The notes: generated from the sequence alone by a model not told the origin. A stretch of 64,000 bases of DNA from Jackrogersella multiformis (GCA_902806575.1 CADCXD010000018.1:3720001-3784000); one strand, 5' to 3'. Shown: positions 35,568 to 49,100, numbered from the stretch's first letter. A program made the numbers and translations.

Positions 35568-37493
35568 TGATGATAGGTAGAATCTTTTTTTTTCGAGAGT
35601 TCTCCGAGATCAAGCTGATGATCCTTCTTTTCGAACTCGTACCGGAAAGGGTTTCTTGGAGATGGCTGGTGTGTGAGAACCAAAGAATCTGGTAGGTGGA
35701 TGGATGATTTGTGGGAAGAAACATGGAGGAAGGTAGGAGGAATCAGAAGGCAGGAAAACATCAACAACTACAGCCCTGATGACTATCCTGCCGATTCTCG
35801 GATATACGGCAACTTTCTAGTATAACGACGACGAGCTGACATCTTGACGTAGATTCAGATCGACTGGCTCTCGTCATAATGGTTTGCCCCCCCTATCGTG
35901 TTCCACGGAGACGGATAGGGGCAAACGTCTGAACACTCGCCAACAGAGTCACTTTGTTATGACTCTTTTGAATTTTGCTTCACGGGGGGTTTGTAGACGA
36001 CTATGAAGATCAAAAATCATAATCCTTTTAAGCAGTCAAGCCGATGGATCACTGTTAACGTACATATCTAACCGTTAATCAAAGTGAGTCCGTAGACTTT
36101 TTTCATGCTATTTGTCACGACACTCGGTACTTTTGTCGACTGTGAGCTAAGACTTCAGGGATAAAACGGACCATAAGTACCTCCTAGGTAGGTTTCATTT
36201 CATATTGCTTATTCTTAAGGTAGAACCTCCTCTATGAGTAACAAGCTTGTATCTTAACTGTTAATATGTCCTTGTCTCAGTCTCTCAACATTCTTGGGCC
36301 TCATAAGTTTTACTTCGCATGGTTCAGGAAAATAGCTACTATTTACAGTTTCTATAGATGATTTCTTTGATTTCTTTGATATCTTCAATAATAATAATAA
36401 AATTTGGTTAAAGTATGTAGATAATATCTTCTTATTTAGGTATATTCTGAAATGCAAGGATACAACCTTAAACAGTGTACTTTTAAGGAGGAAAATAGGA
36501 AAAGGGAAAACATATAAGTTTTAAAACATTACTAACGCTAGGTAAGTGCCTTTAGGAATTTCGGTTTAAAAATAAGTTGATAAAATCTTTAATTATAATA
36601 AAATTCACTTGAGAATGAGACGGAAAGGCTTATCGGTTTATAGGGGTATTTTCAGTTCGAAGTACTTAAGGGATGGTTGCAGTTATTATAAATTGCTAAA
36701 TCTCCGAGGTAAGATATCCTCATTGGATACACTTGATATCGATGAGCTAGATGCTGATAAACATCATAGTAGAAAATATTTACAGAACTCATCTATGAAA
36801 CATATATTCTCTATTGATTTAAAGGGAAGGATTCAATGGCGCAGGCCCAATTCTAAGTGGCACCTAGAATAATGCATGACTCTTTTAACCTTAGATGAAC
36901 ATCGCAATCCCAACAGTCCGCACCATGGGGCTAATCCTCAGTACTCCAGCAGGAAATGTAGCAGATTTCGGTCCGCTTCATTGGATAATATCCCAGAAAA
37001 AGATTGCCACATGGAACCCCACGTGGTCCCCGATATAAACGCAGGATCTCGTAGATCTTAAGATTTATAGTGTGAGAACTAAAGTACTACTCTTAGGATA
37101 CCTAGGTTATGATATTAGTGTTAACTCTTTAACGTAAGTGTCGAGAATGCCATGAATAAGGTTGAGATGATGAAAGTGGAAAAGGAAAATATATATATCA
37201 ATATAATTACCTTAATATACCTAGATAGACAGCTTACACTGGCTTAGGCTATGTGATCCATCGTCATGGAAGAGGTTTGAATAGCTTCAACTGCAGCCGA
37301 TGGGGGCGTAGGTAGGCGCCCCTATCTGTAGTACCATCTTGTAGCCTGAGGAATTAAGGCAACAATCTATAAATATCGTTAGGTACTCCACCTTTACTTT
37401 TGATACCGTGACAGTCCAACTTCAAAATGTTCCTTATTAATGTTGTAACATCTTGTTCTTGCCTACATTAGGGACGAGTTCTCGCTAAGCAAA
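35568..37493. other. AT-rich divergent spacer
   Basis: About 1.9 kb. The middle (about 36,000-37,250) is conspicuously AT-rich. An 87-codon frame at 36609-36872 has no recognisable domain and may be a relic. Palindrome-family fragments occur at 36180-36192. No gene is supported. Confidence 0.5.
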
Positions 37494-39035
37494 ATGCCCT
37501 CAAAACCAATGTTCCTTTGCATGGACAAAGATGACCTGGTTTGGCAGAAACTTGAAGAGGCGACTGATGAATGGGAGAAATCAATTCGCACGAAGGAGAT
37601 CTACAGCGCTGTCGGCAATTTCATCCTAAAATACAGAGATGGTCAACCAGAGTTGATGCATTCAGTGATCAAGGGCGGATACAATGTTATCTATCGCCTC
37701 GAATATAAAGATGGCTCATCAGCTATAATGAGGATTCCAATCAAGGGTGTGTCGTGAGCTGTATTATATTACTCCAGAAATTCCAGATCACTAATTGAAA
37801 CAGGGATTGTTCCGTTTCCCGACGAGAAAGTTCGTTATGAAGTAGCCACAATGCGATATATTGCTGCCAATACTACCATACCGATCCCGCATGTTTATCA
37901 TTATGGGACGGCAGCCGAAAATCCCATAGGTCTAGGTCCATTCATTATCATGGACTACTTCGACCATCACCACAATATGTCCAGAGAACTTCTCGATCAA
38001 AAACGTGCAATTGATGAACGTCCTATCCTGGATCCAGATATCAAAGAGGAAAAACTGGAGTTCCTATATGCCCAGATGGCCAATATCCTACTACAGCTAT
38101 CTACTTTGAAGTTTCCTCGAATCGGTTCACTTGTGGAAGAAACTGGCGAAAATCCCGCTTCTGTTAAGGGACGTCCTTTAATCGTAAATATGAACGACTT
38201 AGCCGTGCATACCAACTTACCAGCAAGTATGCTACCATCTCAGACGTATGCCTCTGCGATCGAATGGTATAGTGCTCTCGCCGATATGCACATGGCTCAG
38301 TTGGCATTTCAACATAACGATGCCGTAGAAGACGAAGATGATGCCCGCGATAAATATACCGCTCGTCAGTTGTTCCGGAATCTTGCTGCTAAAAAGTGTC
38401 TTATACCGAACCTATCAAATTCAGACGACGCTTTCAGGCTATTCTCCGAAGACTTTAGACCAGTCAACGTACTCCTCAACGAGGATTTACGAGTTGTTGG
38501 TGTCATAGACTGGGAATTTGCATACGCCGCCCCTGCGCAATTCAGCTTTGATCCTCCCTGGTGGTTGCTCCTGGAAGAGCCGGAATATTGGACTGGTGGA
38601 TATCGTACTTGGATGGAAGCCTACGAGCCTCGACTCTAGACCTTCTTACGTGTATTGAAAGCCGAGGAGAAGAAAATGGCAGCCGCAAACCTAGCCGAAA
38701 AGGCTAATGACATATCACTGATCGATGATGGAAATATGGAGCCGTCGCTCTCTGAACGGATGCGGGAGAGCTGGGAGAAACGGACGTGGATGATCAACTA
38801 CGCGGCCAGGAAGAGCTGGGCCTTTGATTTTATTTGGTGGAAATTCCTGGATGAGAGCTACTCTGGGCCGAATGAGAACCAGGACTATCAGATTAGGGTA
38901 GGACTCCTTTCCGAACCACAGAGAAATATAATGGAGGATTTTGTGGCGCAAAAGATGAAAGAGAGAAAGAATGGTGGGATAATCAAGTGGGAGGATGAAG
39001 ATTCAACAGATTGTCTGGCCAAGCTGCTTGTTTGA
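37494..39035 (+). pseudogene. APH-fold kinase family gene interrupted by an in-frame TAG
   Basis: Exons 37494-37746 and 37804-onward share one frame. The N-terminal lobe starts at MHSVIKGGYNVIYRLEYKDG with IMRIP, then TIPIPHVYHYG and GPFIIMDYF. The catalytic region reads SEDFRPVNVLL (Asp301, replacing the usual HxD His) and VIDWEFAYAAP (Asp320, metal site), followed by PPWWLLLEEPEYW. At 38637-38639 the frame hits TAG. The same frame then continues 132 codons to 39035 with conserved-looking sequence (FLRVLKAEEKKM, RMRESWEKRTWMINYAARKSWAFDFIWW). In relatives I recall Gln at this spot (RLQTFL), so CAG to TAG is likely. The kinase core would end up 362 residues long. It could be a recent pseudogene, a functional truncated protein or a sequencing error. 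The fungal family is abundant; substrates are unknown. Confidence 0.75.
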
Positions 39036-40462
39036 TATTCATTCTCGTTATTACCTGATAGCAACCCCTTTTATGAGAATCTCGAGTTATGTTTCCTCTC
39101 TGTAAACGTTATAATGAAACTGAATATATAAGAGCTACAAGGTTCATTTTTACTACAATTTTTGGAATATTAGTAACCTCTTAGCTACCTGTTATTAACA
39201 TGATAGCTCAATAAGTGGAAGGTGAGATTCGTCTTAAACTAAAGAATTAAGAGATGGAGATGGCAACGCTACTAATAGTGTCTATACCTAGGTAGTTAAT
39301 AATGTGACATCATCGTATAGCTCACCCAGTAGCCCGTTTCCTTACTTTCACTTAGATAATCTCCATCAAACTCGATCCATCATATAAGTTCATTGAGACT
39401 CTAGTTGGGACATGATGATTTCTTCTAAGTTACCTAGGTAGTTAGAAAAGAGAATGACTCGTCTATCTAGGGGAGCATAAGTGAAGAAACAGACAGCGGA
39501 AAACCCGATGTCACTTTATGTCCCAATTGCCACTTATGATATGAAGATTTTTTTTCACATACGTAGTCCGGGGTAGTCCACTCATTTCCTGCCTCCATTA
39601 AATAGCAAGTAGAAATATCAAGGATATACAGAATGTACGTAACATACTAGACTTCCCTTAATATTGTGTAGAGAACTCGTGTTTAGAACGCATACAATAC
39701 GACATTTCTGGCATGATTTCCAGACCACGACTAGATTGCTTCCTCAACTAGCAAGTACAGCCACTCCGCGACACGTACCTAGAGGTATGGATTCATATAA
39801 CCAACACTTTAATAACAGTCTTACAAATATTTGTATCCACACCAGATACCAAAGGGTGAATATGGGTAACAGTCCAAGTGGATCTGATTCGTCAACTAAT
39901 CCACATTCCGTTTCAAACCCTTTAACCTTAGGTCTAAAATAAGTTATCGTGCTTGAATCGTCGAATGGACCAAAGAGTTGAAAATTCTTTCTTTCTTATT
40001 GGTCGAAAAATAACTAGGGGTCTCCTATTCCCTGCGCAAATCCGTCCTTAGAACAAGGCTCAGCCTTTCCCAAATTCGCAATCTACTCTTATGCATAAGT
40101 GACGCGTAATGAGATCTTTTCAGAGTCGAAGGCTAGCCTACCGAGGCCTCTAATTGTATTTTCCACGATGGAAACGTAGTCCTTTTTTCACATAGTACGA
40201 GTCATCCATACGCCAAGAAACTATTTAGAATATCAGGGTCCACGATGCGTGGACATGCATTATGAATGGTAATCTCCTTCATCGTCATTGGGTGGCTTAG
40301 GATGAGAGTTAAGCATCTAAGCAGAGCCTCTCCTGGCAAGATAAAAAGATTACCATGTCGCCGATTCTCAACATGATATTCACCTCCAAGCATCCTGCTC
40401 TCTATCCAGTCGTTTTTCACTAGTCAATCGCTTAGATATCTACATAGCAACCTCCATTCATC
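39036..40462. other. Intergenic, APH-like gene to dioxygenase
   Basis: About 1.4 kb, AT-rich, with palindrome-family fragments at 39287-39296 and 39432-39442. Frames at 39664-39942 and 40202-40420 are short and unrecognised. The right end is the dioxygenase promoter. Confidence 0.5.
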
Positions 40463-41910
40463 ATGGTCGCCTTCTCCAAGCTAGCCGTCGTGGCTCTCAC
40501 CAGCTTCGCCGCCGCTCACCCCGGCGAGAAACATGACGAACACCAGATGAAGCGTGAACTCGTTGCTCGTGACAACGCCGCTCAAATCGGAGCTCGATCC
40601 TTGGCTTCGTGTTCAAATTCAGCTTCTTCACAAGCGTTGAAGACGCGGTCTATCCAGCGCCGCGCCAATGCCGTCAACAATATCCGACAGAAGCGCGGTA
40701 TCAAGGCTCGTGAGTAGTTTACGAACCACGCCGGGTAAACGAGAGACCGAAATAACTAACATGTCTCGATAGCCGCGAGAAAGAACAAGCGTACGCTCGA
40801 AGAACTGCAGGCCTGGGAGAGTATCAACCACAACATGACGGGGACCTACAATTACGACATGTTCACCTCGATCGAGGAGGTGTTCAGTGGAAACACGAGC
40901 TGCATCTTGGCCCCTGAGATCACCGGTGGCCCGTACTATGTTGTCGGCGAGAAGATGCGATCTAACGTCAAAGAGGCATTGTACTGCGACGGGGTCGACT
41001 TGTTCCTAGAGATTCAATATATCGACACTAACACGTGCGAACCCATCCCCGCCGTCGCGGTCGATATCTGGAACTGCAATGCCACTGGTACTTACAGTGG
41101 AATCTCGACTGACGGCAACTACGCCGAGGGGGGCTATAACTCTACTTTCCTCCGTGGTATCCAGCTGACGGATGCCGACGGCGTCGCCAGCTTTGAGACT
41201 ATCTTCCCTGGCCACTACTCCGGGCGTGCTGTCCACACGCATCTGTTGGCCCACAACAACGCCCAGGTCATGCCTAACGGTACCATTTCCGTGTGGTAAG
41301 TTTCCGTAGCGGCTTACATTATCCCCTTACCCCCAAAGACCCTCCTTTAAACACGCGCTATTCTCTTTCAAGTCGGCCATTCCGACCGTCGTTCGAGTGC
41401 CACAACTAACCTCCGAGAACAGGAACTCGGCAGTTAGCCACATCGGACAGCTGTTCTGGCCGGAGGACCTGCGCGCCGAGGTCGAGTCGACGTACCCGTA
41501 CAGCGAGAACACGGTGGCCCTGACCACCAACGACGAGGACATGTGGTCCATCCTGGCGGCCGACGCGTCGTTCGACCCCATCCCGCAGTTCGTCTACCTT
41601 GGTGACTCGATCTCGGACGGCCTGTTCGCCTGGATACAGATCGGGATCAACGGCTCCGCCGATTACAGCGAGGACGAGTACTACGGAGTCGGTAAGTCTA
41701 TCCCGTGTCCAAACATCTGATAGCTTAACTAGGTCTGGGAAAGCTAACTTGCAAATTTCAGCCGCGTACCTCGATGCTGAAGGTGGCCACGCGACCGGCT
41801 ACACTGTCGGAGGAGGCGGTGGTGGCAACGGAACTATGAATGGAACGATGCCCAGTGGAGCTCCCAGCGGCGTTCCCAGCGGCGCTGCTCCTTCTTCCGC
41901 TATTGCCTAA
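40463..41910 (+). CDS. Secreted intradiol ring-cleavage dioxygenase-like protein
   Basis: Four exons, 40463-40709, 40773-41295, 41423-41691 and 41762-41910, encode 395 residues. A signal peptide (MVAFSKLAVVALTSFAAAHP) is followed by a pro-region with dibasic sites (MKRE, RRAN, QKRG, KNKR) that a Kex2-type protease could cut. The intradiol dioxygenase fold follows: CILAPEITGGPYYV with Tyr ligand candidates, EPIPAVAVDIWNCNATGTYSG, FETIFPGHYSGRAVHTHLLAH, and SAVSHIGQLFW. Enzymes of the family use Fe(III) held by two Tyr and two His to open catechols between the hydroxyls; secreted fungal members are thought to act on plant or lignin aromatics. The tail is Gly-rich and then repeats GAPSGVPSG, with no clear GPI signal. 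N-glycosylation sites are frequent. Confidence 0.9.
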
Positions 41911-44432
41911 GCGTATTAGGGATTGCAGTTATGCTCGGTTTTTTAGGGTCGCAATAGGTTTAGGATGGATAAATATACCCCAGGATTATTAGACTTCAAA
42001 TATAGAACCGTAGTGATACTATAAACTCTTGGTATTCAGCGTCTATCCCATCGTTTTTATTTATTTATTCTTCATAGTTGGATGTCCATGAAGCCCGCAT
42101 CTGGTACCGACCAATGGGGCTCGTTTCAGTAACGGGTGTTTTTAGACTTTAAGTGACTTTCGTGAACCCCTTGATTCTCACAGCTACAGGAGCATACCAA
42201 TATCATCCAGTATGGTATTAATTATCGGATCCTGTTAAAGAGAAAATACCCATGAAATGACTAGGCAGATATATTGTGTTGTGTATAAGGATCACATAGA
42301 GGAGAAACGGAAACTCTTCCGATACTTAGTTCATGCTGCAGTTAACATATTGGTTTTGGAAGGGAAATCGGAACATAAATACTGAAACGTCATAGGAGGA
42401 ATTTGGATCTCCATGGCTAGCATACTGTTCTGGCCATATATCGATGGAAAATAGGGGCAGGCATAACTACCATTTGGTGTATAATACTTCTTCGTAAAAG
42501 TATGAGGATGAAATCGAGCTTCGACTTTACCAGTCGAAATTATTGTAAACCGTCTCGTCAGAAGATTCTGTTAATACAAATTACGAAACTAGGTTAAGTC
42601 GAAAATGAAATTGATATGATCCTAAAATAAAACCTCGGTATTTTAGCTAAATATCGCTTCCGTAGACCTATAGACGTGAGGATTTATGTGGTCTTTAAGA
42701 CGCATCAAGTTGAAATAAGCCAAAGCCACCTGTTTACTTTCCCTAAAGACACTTAAGCCAGTGAAAAGTTGCACATAAATAGTTCTACATACCGAGCTAG
42801 TTAGATGTTAGCACAATATCTGCTTGACTATGTCATTGGAAGTACGAGAACGAAAGAGAAGAAGGGAGCAAGGGAATTACGACATAATACAGAGACAACA
42901 CTAACCAGGCCCCGGCGTGGAAGTGAGAAAGGAAGTGTTGCATTCAAGCCTACATATCATTAACATACTATAACAAACTATAGCGATGTGGGGATCCCTT
43001 TCTGCTATGATAGGAGAGTAGGCCGACGTACGGCCGCAACATAACAGAGCACGCCCCCTTGCCACATATTGGGTATTCTATCTCCTAGCTACTTCAATTT
43101 ATGTTATTGATCATATCCAAAGAAAATAAGTAATGACGTGGCCATTTGTGTAATGGTCTTGTGCCGTTTTAGCCGCTGCGAGATCGTTAATATCAACTGG
43201 GTTTAGGGGTAACGACGTACCTTTTCTTCATCTTTGCAAATTTGATGTATATGGTGACAATATAGGGTATTATCCAGAGCAATGGTAGATGTAAGCTATA
43301 CGTATTACAACTAATTACGAGTTAAGGTAGCTATTAAGGCAAAAAAATAATAGCTTGCAATGAGGAGCTAAAGAAATGGATTCGTATATTATGAAAATAC
43401 TCACATATAGACCTAGATAATATATAACGACCCTTGTTCTTTGACGAGTACTTAGCTGCATATCATATGGAGAACCCGGCTTAAAAGGTCCTTGGGACCA
43501 ATAGTACCTAGGTAGAAAATGTAATGCACTGGATCGATAGATATTTCTAAGCCAAGGCTTTACTTATGCAGTTGAAAAGCTTAAAGCTGGTTAGATAAAC
43601 ACCTAAAGATGGACAGGGTTTCGTCGGAATCTATATTATCTAACAAAACGGTTAAGACCTTCAGGAGATTTTCTCGCCGTGATTATCCTTTCTCGTCGAT
43701 CTTTCTTTCAGCCCCTTACGTATGATATATTCTTTTTGGAGGGGGGAAATCGACTTCTTGGCTGAAATGGACACCGGTACCGTTGCACGACATGCAGCGT
43801 AATTTGTTTATGTGCTCTAACAAACTTCCAAGGTAAGTAGTTATAAGCTCTGGGGCCGAGGGTGCTGCTCGATGCGTAGAGTTTATTGTTTTTGTTATTT
43901 TGGCGTTCTATTGATTTTAGGTTATGACCGAGGATGCCGCTGGAAAAAAAGAAAAAAAGGATTAAGACGGTAAAATAAGATGAAGTTGTGTGTGATCGTG
44001 AAGGTGTCCGTGGCAAGGAGTGAGGCAGACACCCCTTTTCAATTTCAGACCCCCCCTATTTTTCTGTCTTTAGTACTCAGGTACTATAGTACCCAGGTAT
44101 CTCAGTATCATGTATGAGTGTCACGGGGAACCACTTCCCCACAATTGACGTGCAGTGGGGGGTAGTATCCAGGCACTGTCCCACTATGAAAGGCTGTTTA
44201 AAATATGCAATAGAAGGTTCTAAACAATCAATACGATGCCTGGCAAGAAATGCAGGCCGCTGGGTTAGGCAATTGCTAGGGAGTTTGCAATTTAGATTTC
44301 ATGTAACCTGTACCCCATGATCAACGGCAAGGCGCCACATACAATACCCAGGCAGCTAGATAAGTCACGAACGTACCCGCATCGCCAAATATAGACTTAC
44401 ACGTATGGTGCATTTGGTAACGTGTACACTAT

Positions 44433-44497
44433 CTACCTAGGTAGGTACATACCTGAAAACCTACTATACCTAGGTATGTACCTACCTAGGTACCTAA
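44433..44497. repeat. Cluster of TACCTAGGTA-type palindromes
   Basis: Three overlapping inverted repeats built from TACC, CTAGG and GGTA units within 65 bp, separated by short AT-rich linkers. Confidence 0.75.
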
Positions 44498-44888
44498 GCA
44501 TGTATTCAGAACATCCCAATAGTGTAGTTTACGAGAGGCTCTTTACATACTTAGTATTGTCGTTGAGGGGTAAAGTGGGGTTTCGGTAAAGATCGTCAGG
44601 TCATCATCACATACCGGTGACGTCGAAAGTTTGGGGGTCTCGGGCCGGGGGGTGCCTATATAGGAAAAGAAGTCGGTTATGTAGAAGACTCGGGGGTCAT
44701 TTACACTACCTAGGTACCTAGCTTAAGTAGGTAAGTAAATCATGATTCTTTTCAAGTAGCAGCTGCCTAAGTAAGTAAGCATAATAGTTAAGTCCATAAC
44801 ATTCTTATCTAATCCATACTTTTATAATTCAATGTACGTCATCATGTTATCGATTAGCTATGAACGAGACTTATATCTTATGTCCCTA

Positions 44889-44922
44889 TAGGTACCCAGG
44901 TACCCAGGTACCTAAGTAAGTA
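44889..44922. repeat. GGTACCCA tandem units with palindrome remnants
   Basis: Two GGTACCCA units running into GGTACCTAAGTAAGTAAG; a degenerate member of the same intergenic repeat family. Confidence 0.6.
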
Positions 44923-45700
44923 AGGAGGTATTGAACAAGGAGTATATATTAAAGTATTACACATCTCTTTCGTAGTGTCCTGTAGATGTAATATACATGT
45001 GTTGTGCCAAATCCTCAGTAACTTGTGTAGAGCATCCTATTGGCGAAGCATCTAGAACTTATACTCGCCAGGAACCAGGACCGGATGTCTTCCAGCTGGG
45101 TAAGGGGCGAAACCGCGTGCCGTGCAGCGTTCCAAAGTTCCAAGCGTCCCAAGGTTGCTTGTCGCACAGCAGATGGAGAAGAAGTACCCCTAAGGTACTT
45201 AGTAATGCATTGAACGAGGTAAGGAGAATCAAATGCGGCGTAAGCCAATAAGCCAATACCGGGCACGATGGCTGGATACCTAGAATAAACCCACTAACTA
45301 CCTAGGTACCTAGGTACTAATTAGAATTATATGCAGTAAACCGTGCTGGCGCGCAGAAGCGTGGCGGTTACACATGCATCCAACTACCTACCGATACTAG
45401 GTAACTACTAACTACCTCTTAGGTAACCAAGTAACTCGCTTTATTGCGGGGCCGGGGAAGCCGTGGCTCATCTCATCGTAACTCTTCGACCCTTGATTTG
45501 TTCTTATCCTTCAACATCCCACTCTCATAATCTTAGTCTAGTTCAACTTGCAGCAACTTATGACAAAACTTTTCTGATTTCTCAGATCTCTAACACTTGT
45601 CAAGTCACCGGAAGCTCTCAATCGCTCGCCATTGCTTTCTTAAAACACACTCGCTTCCCTCATTTGGTAACCCGAACTACCGCACTATGCTGCCGTGGAT

Positions 45701-45740
45701 GCATACAGGCATACAGGCATACGAGCATACAAGCATACAA
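45701..45740. repeat. 8-bp GCATACAG/GCATACAA array
   Basis: Five consecutive 8-bp units, about 460 bp upstream of the EGT1 start. Confidence 0.8.
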
Positions 45741-46199
45741 GCCGCGTCCGCCCCTTTTCACCGCGCCCTGCCTCTGATCCCCATTTCCAGGATGGCCACT
45801 GTGAAAAATGCAGCTCGCCCGATCAATTTTAGGGCTGGTGTACCTGGTAGCTTGATCACTCGTCCGCCCGCATCTGGACTGGGACGGCCCTTAGCCCGGA
45901 CTGACATCACCATTAGTGCTATGGTGCTTTTCGGCGGCGGGAGGGAGAGTGGCCTCGCAACTAGGTTTGTTAATTTTCCTCATCTCGCCTTATGCTTTGT
46001 GCTAGGTTAAATGGGTACATAAACTTGTACCGTAACCATCTAATCTACATAGTCTTCTATCTTTGTGACCATCCTAGTTGAGACTTGTATTATATATCGA
46101 CTACCATTCTCTCACCCCTGCAAAATGCTGCAAGCTATTTTCTAAACTTAGCAAACACCCTTTCTGTGTGTATAGTAAGCATTTTTATCTTCGACAGAT

Positions 46200-49100
46200 A
46201 TGCCGTCTGTTGTCGAATCACCATATGAGCCACAGCTGTCCACCCCACAGTCTAAGCTAGAAAAGGGGGCTATCAAACCTGCAGAAAGACCATCTAGTGT
46301 CGATATTATTGACATTCGGCAGGCTGCTGTTGAAATAAACCTCAAAGAAGAAATCTACAGGTTGCTTCGTCCTCAGGAGGGTCCACGGAAACTACCGACC
46401 TTGCTTGTCTATGATAAGAAAGGCCTACAGCTATTCGAAGAGGTCAGATAAAGATATCTAGTGCCAGTATGTCATCATGCTGACCTATATTTCAGATCAC
46501 ATATTTAGAAGAGTACTATTTGACCAACCATGAGATTCAAGTCCTGCGGCGTTCGGCTGCGGGTATCGCTAAGGCGATCCCATCCGGATCCCTGGTGCTC
46601 GAGTTGGGTAGTGGGTGAGTTATGGCACACCTTCCTTTGCAACTCAGGGGTAGTTGGTTGATTCTCCCGGTTAGCAACTTGAGGAAGGTGTCTCTGTTAC
46701 TTCAAGCCCTCGAAGATGCCGGCAAGAAGATCGACTATTACGCTCTTGATTTGTCAGAAGATGAGTTGTCAAGGACTCTGGCTCAACTCCCAACCTTTCG
46801 TCACGTCCAATGTCACGGGCTTCTAGGAACGTACGATGATGGCCGTGAATGGTTAAAGGCGCCGCAGATCGCTTCCAAGGGAAAATGCGTCGTGTTTCTC
46901 GGGTCTAGTATTGGTACGGACTCGAGCGTACATAGATTTCCAATCAGACTTTTGGAATTGACCAGCCTAATTAGGTAACTTCCACCGGGACGAAGCAGCC
47001 TCATTCTTGGGAGGGTTTGCCGATGTTCTCCAGCCTGCGGATAGCTTCCTGATTGGATTGGATTCCTGCACCGATCCTTCTAAGGTCTAGTAAGTGATGG
47101 AACGCCGCCCCGTTGCGTCCTCCCTTGAGGATATCAGGCTGCTGACGCCCAACTGCAGTCACGCATACAACGGTTAGTATCATTGAAGCCTACCTATATT
47201 GAACTCTGCTGAACTTCGTATGCCCCTTCGAAGACAGGTACGGCATCACACATAGGTTAGTTGAGAATGACGCCATGCATATGTCCTCACGGTCGTTTAT
47301 CCTTGTACTGATTACCTAGTCAAGGTTCATCTTGAATGGTCTTGCCCATGCGAATGAAATTCTTGGACATGATGCATTCGATCTGGACGAGTGGCAAGTC
47401 ATCGGCGAATATGTCTATGACAATGAAGGAGGGCGCCACCAAGCATTCTATTCGCCTCTCCGCGATACTGTCGTGTTAGGGGAAACCATCAAAGCCCAGG
47501 AACGTGTTCAAGTCGAACAGAGCCTAAAGTACTCGAAGGCGGGCTGCAGCAACCTGTGGAGGTCAGCGGGCATGATCGAAGCTGATCGTTGGATGACCGA
47601 AGATGAAGATTACGGTGAGTGGTCCACGCATGTTTGTCCGACCCCGAGGATATGGGGTTTGTCCTACTTCCGCAGCGTCCCATCCCGCGAATTAACTAGG
47701 GTCTTCTCCGCGTCTGTGAGACCTTGCAGTACGCAGTCCACGCGAGGCCAGTCAGGAGACTTTTGACGTCTTTGAGGCGTGTCTGTAATATTCCTGCGTA
47801 CATCCGCCGTGGCTTTTAAATGCGGGGCGGCCCTAAACTATCGTGGGTGTCAAACCGGGTTGACTGACATTCTGTAGGACTTCATCTTTTAACCAAACCA
47901 GACATGTCCTTCAGTCTCATCCCTTCCGTCTACGCTCACTCTCGTGTCCCATCTTTCAGTGACTTCGACGGTCTATGGGCTGCATGGGATGTCGTTACTA
48001 GGCGAATGTTACCCAACGAGGGGCTGTTAGACAAGCCCATCAAACTTCGAAATGCTTGTATTTTCTATCTTGGTCATATTCCTACATTCCTTGACATACA
48101 ATTGACCAAGGCAACCAAGAATTCCCTAACAGAGCCGGCCTCATATTCCACCATTTTCGAGAGAGGAATAGATCCAGATGTTGACAACCCTGAGGTCTGT
48201 CATCAGCACTCGGAAATTCCGGACGAGTGGCCGTGTCTCGAGGACATTCTTGAATACCAGGAGCGGGTGAGGAGCAGGCTAAAAGGCCTTTACTCCATAG
48301 GATTGGAGAACATCCCCAGAAATGTCGGGAGAGCCATCTGGGTCGGCTTCGAACATGAAATCATGCATCTGGAGACCTTGCTCTATATGCTGCTGCAAAG
48401 TGACAAGACCCTCCCGCCACCTCACACGAAACGACCAAACTTCGAGACTCTCGCTCAGGATGCTCATGCCGCAAGGGTCAGTAATGACTGGTTTGACATA
48501 CCTGAGCAAGATATCACAATAGGACTCGACGACCCGGATGATGTGATGAACTCGACTAAGCACTTCGGATGGTTAGTCGCACTAATATGTCTTGACTCGG
48601 TAATTTTACTCATTGACAAACAGGGACAACGAGAAACCGTCCAGGCGTGTGCGAGTTCGCAACTTCCAAGCCAAGGGAAGGTCTATTACTAATGAGGAGG
48701 TGAGCTTGATCGTTACCTAAGATATGACAGCTCTGATTCCTCTTAGTATGCGCTATACATGTACAATACGAAAACAAAGGCCCCTGCTTCCTGGGTTAAC
48801 GAGGACTTGAGCCCTGCCGATGGTGCCAATAGGCAAGTGAACGGTCATACTAATGGTCACACGAACGAGACCAACGGCCAACAAGCCGTCCCCACAGCAT
48901 TTATAGAAGACAAAGCTGTGCGCACTGTATATGGATTAGTGCCACTAAAATATGCGCTCGACTGGCCGGTCTTCGCCTCATATGATGAGCTAACAGGATG
49001 TGCCTCGTGGCTAGGAGGCCGAATCCCAACGTTCGAGGAAGCCCGGAGCATCTATACCTACGTTGACAATATGAAGAAGAAGGAAGCGGAACGCAAGCTG

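Larger units (their letters stand above)
41911..46199. other. Gene-poor region with palindromic repeat clusters
   Basis: About 4.3 kb, AT-rich on the left. The richest clusters of the TACCTAGGTA family in the window lie at 44433-44497, 44707-44735, 44889-44922 and 45298-45318. An 8-bp GCATACAG-type array is at 45701-45740. Open frames at 43708-44016 (-), 44997-45251 (+) and 45597-46010 (+) have no recognised domains. The right end is the EGT1 promoter. Confidence 0.6.

Noticed and set aside
34990..35724. Longer open frame (244 codons) overlapping the hypothetical gene on the same strand
   Set aside because: Runs of Pro, Arg and His in the alternate frame look like a frame-shifted reading of the 35001-35567 gene.
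36609..36872. 87-codon frame in AT-rich DNA
   Set aside because: Composition-driven, no recognisable motif; at most a relic.
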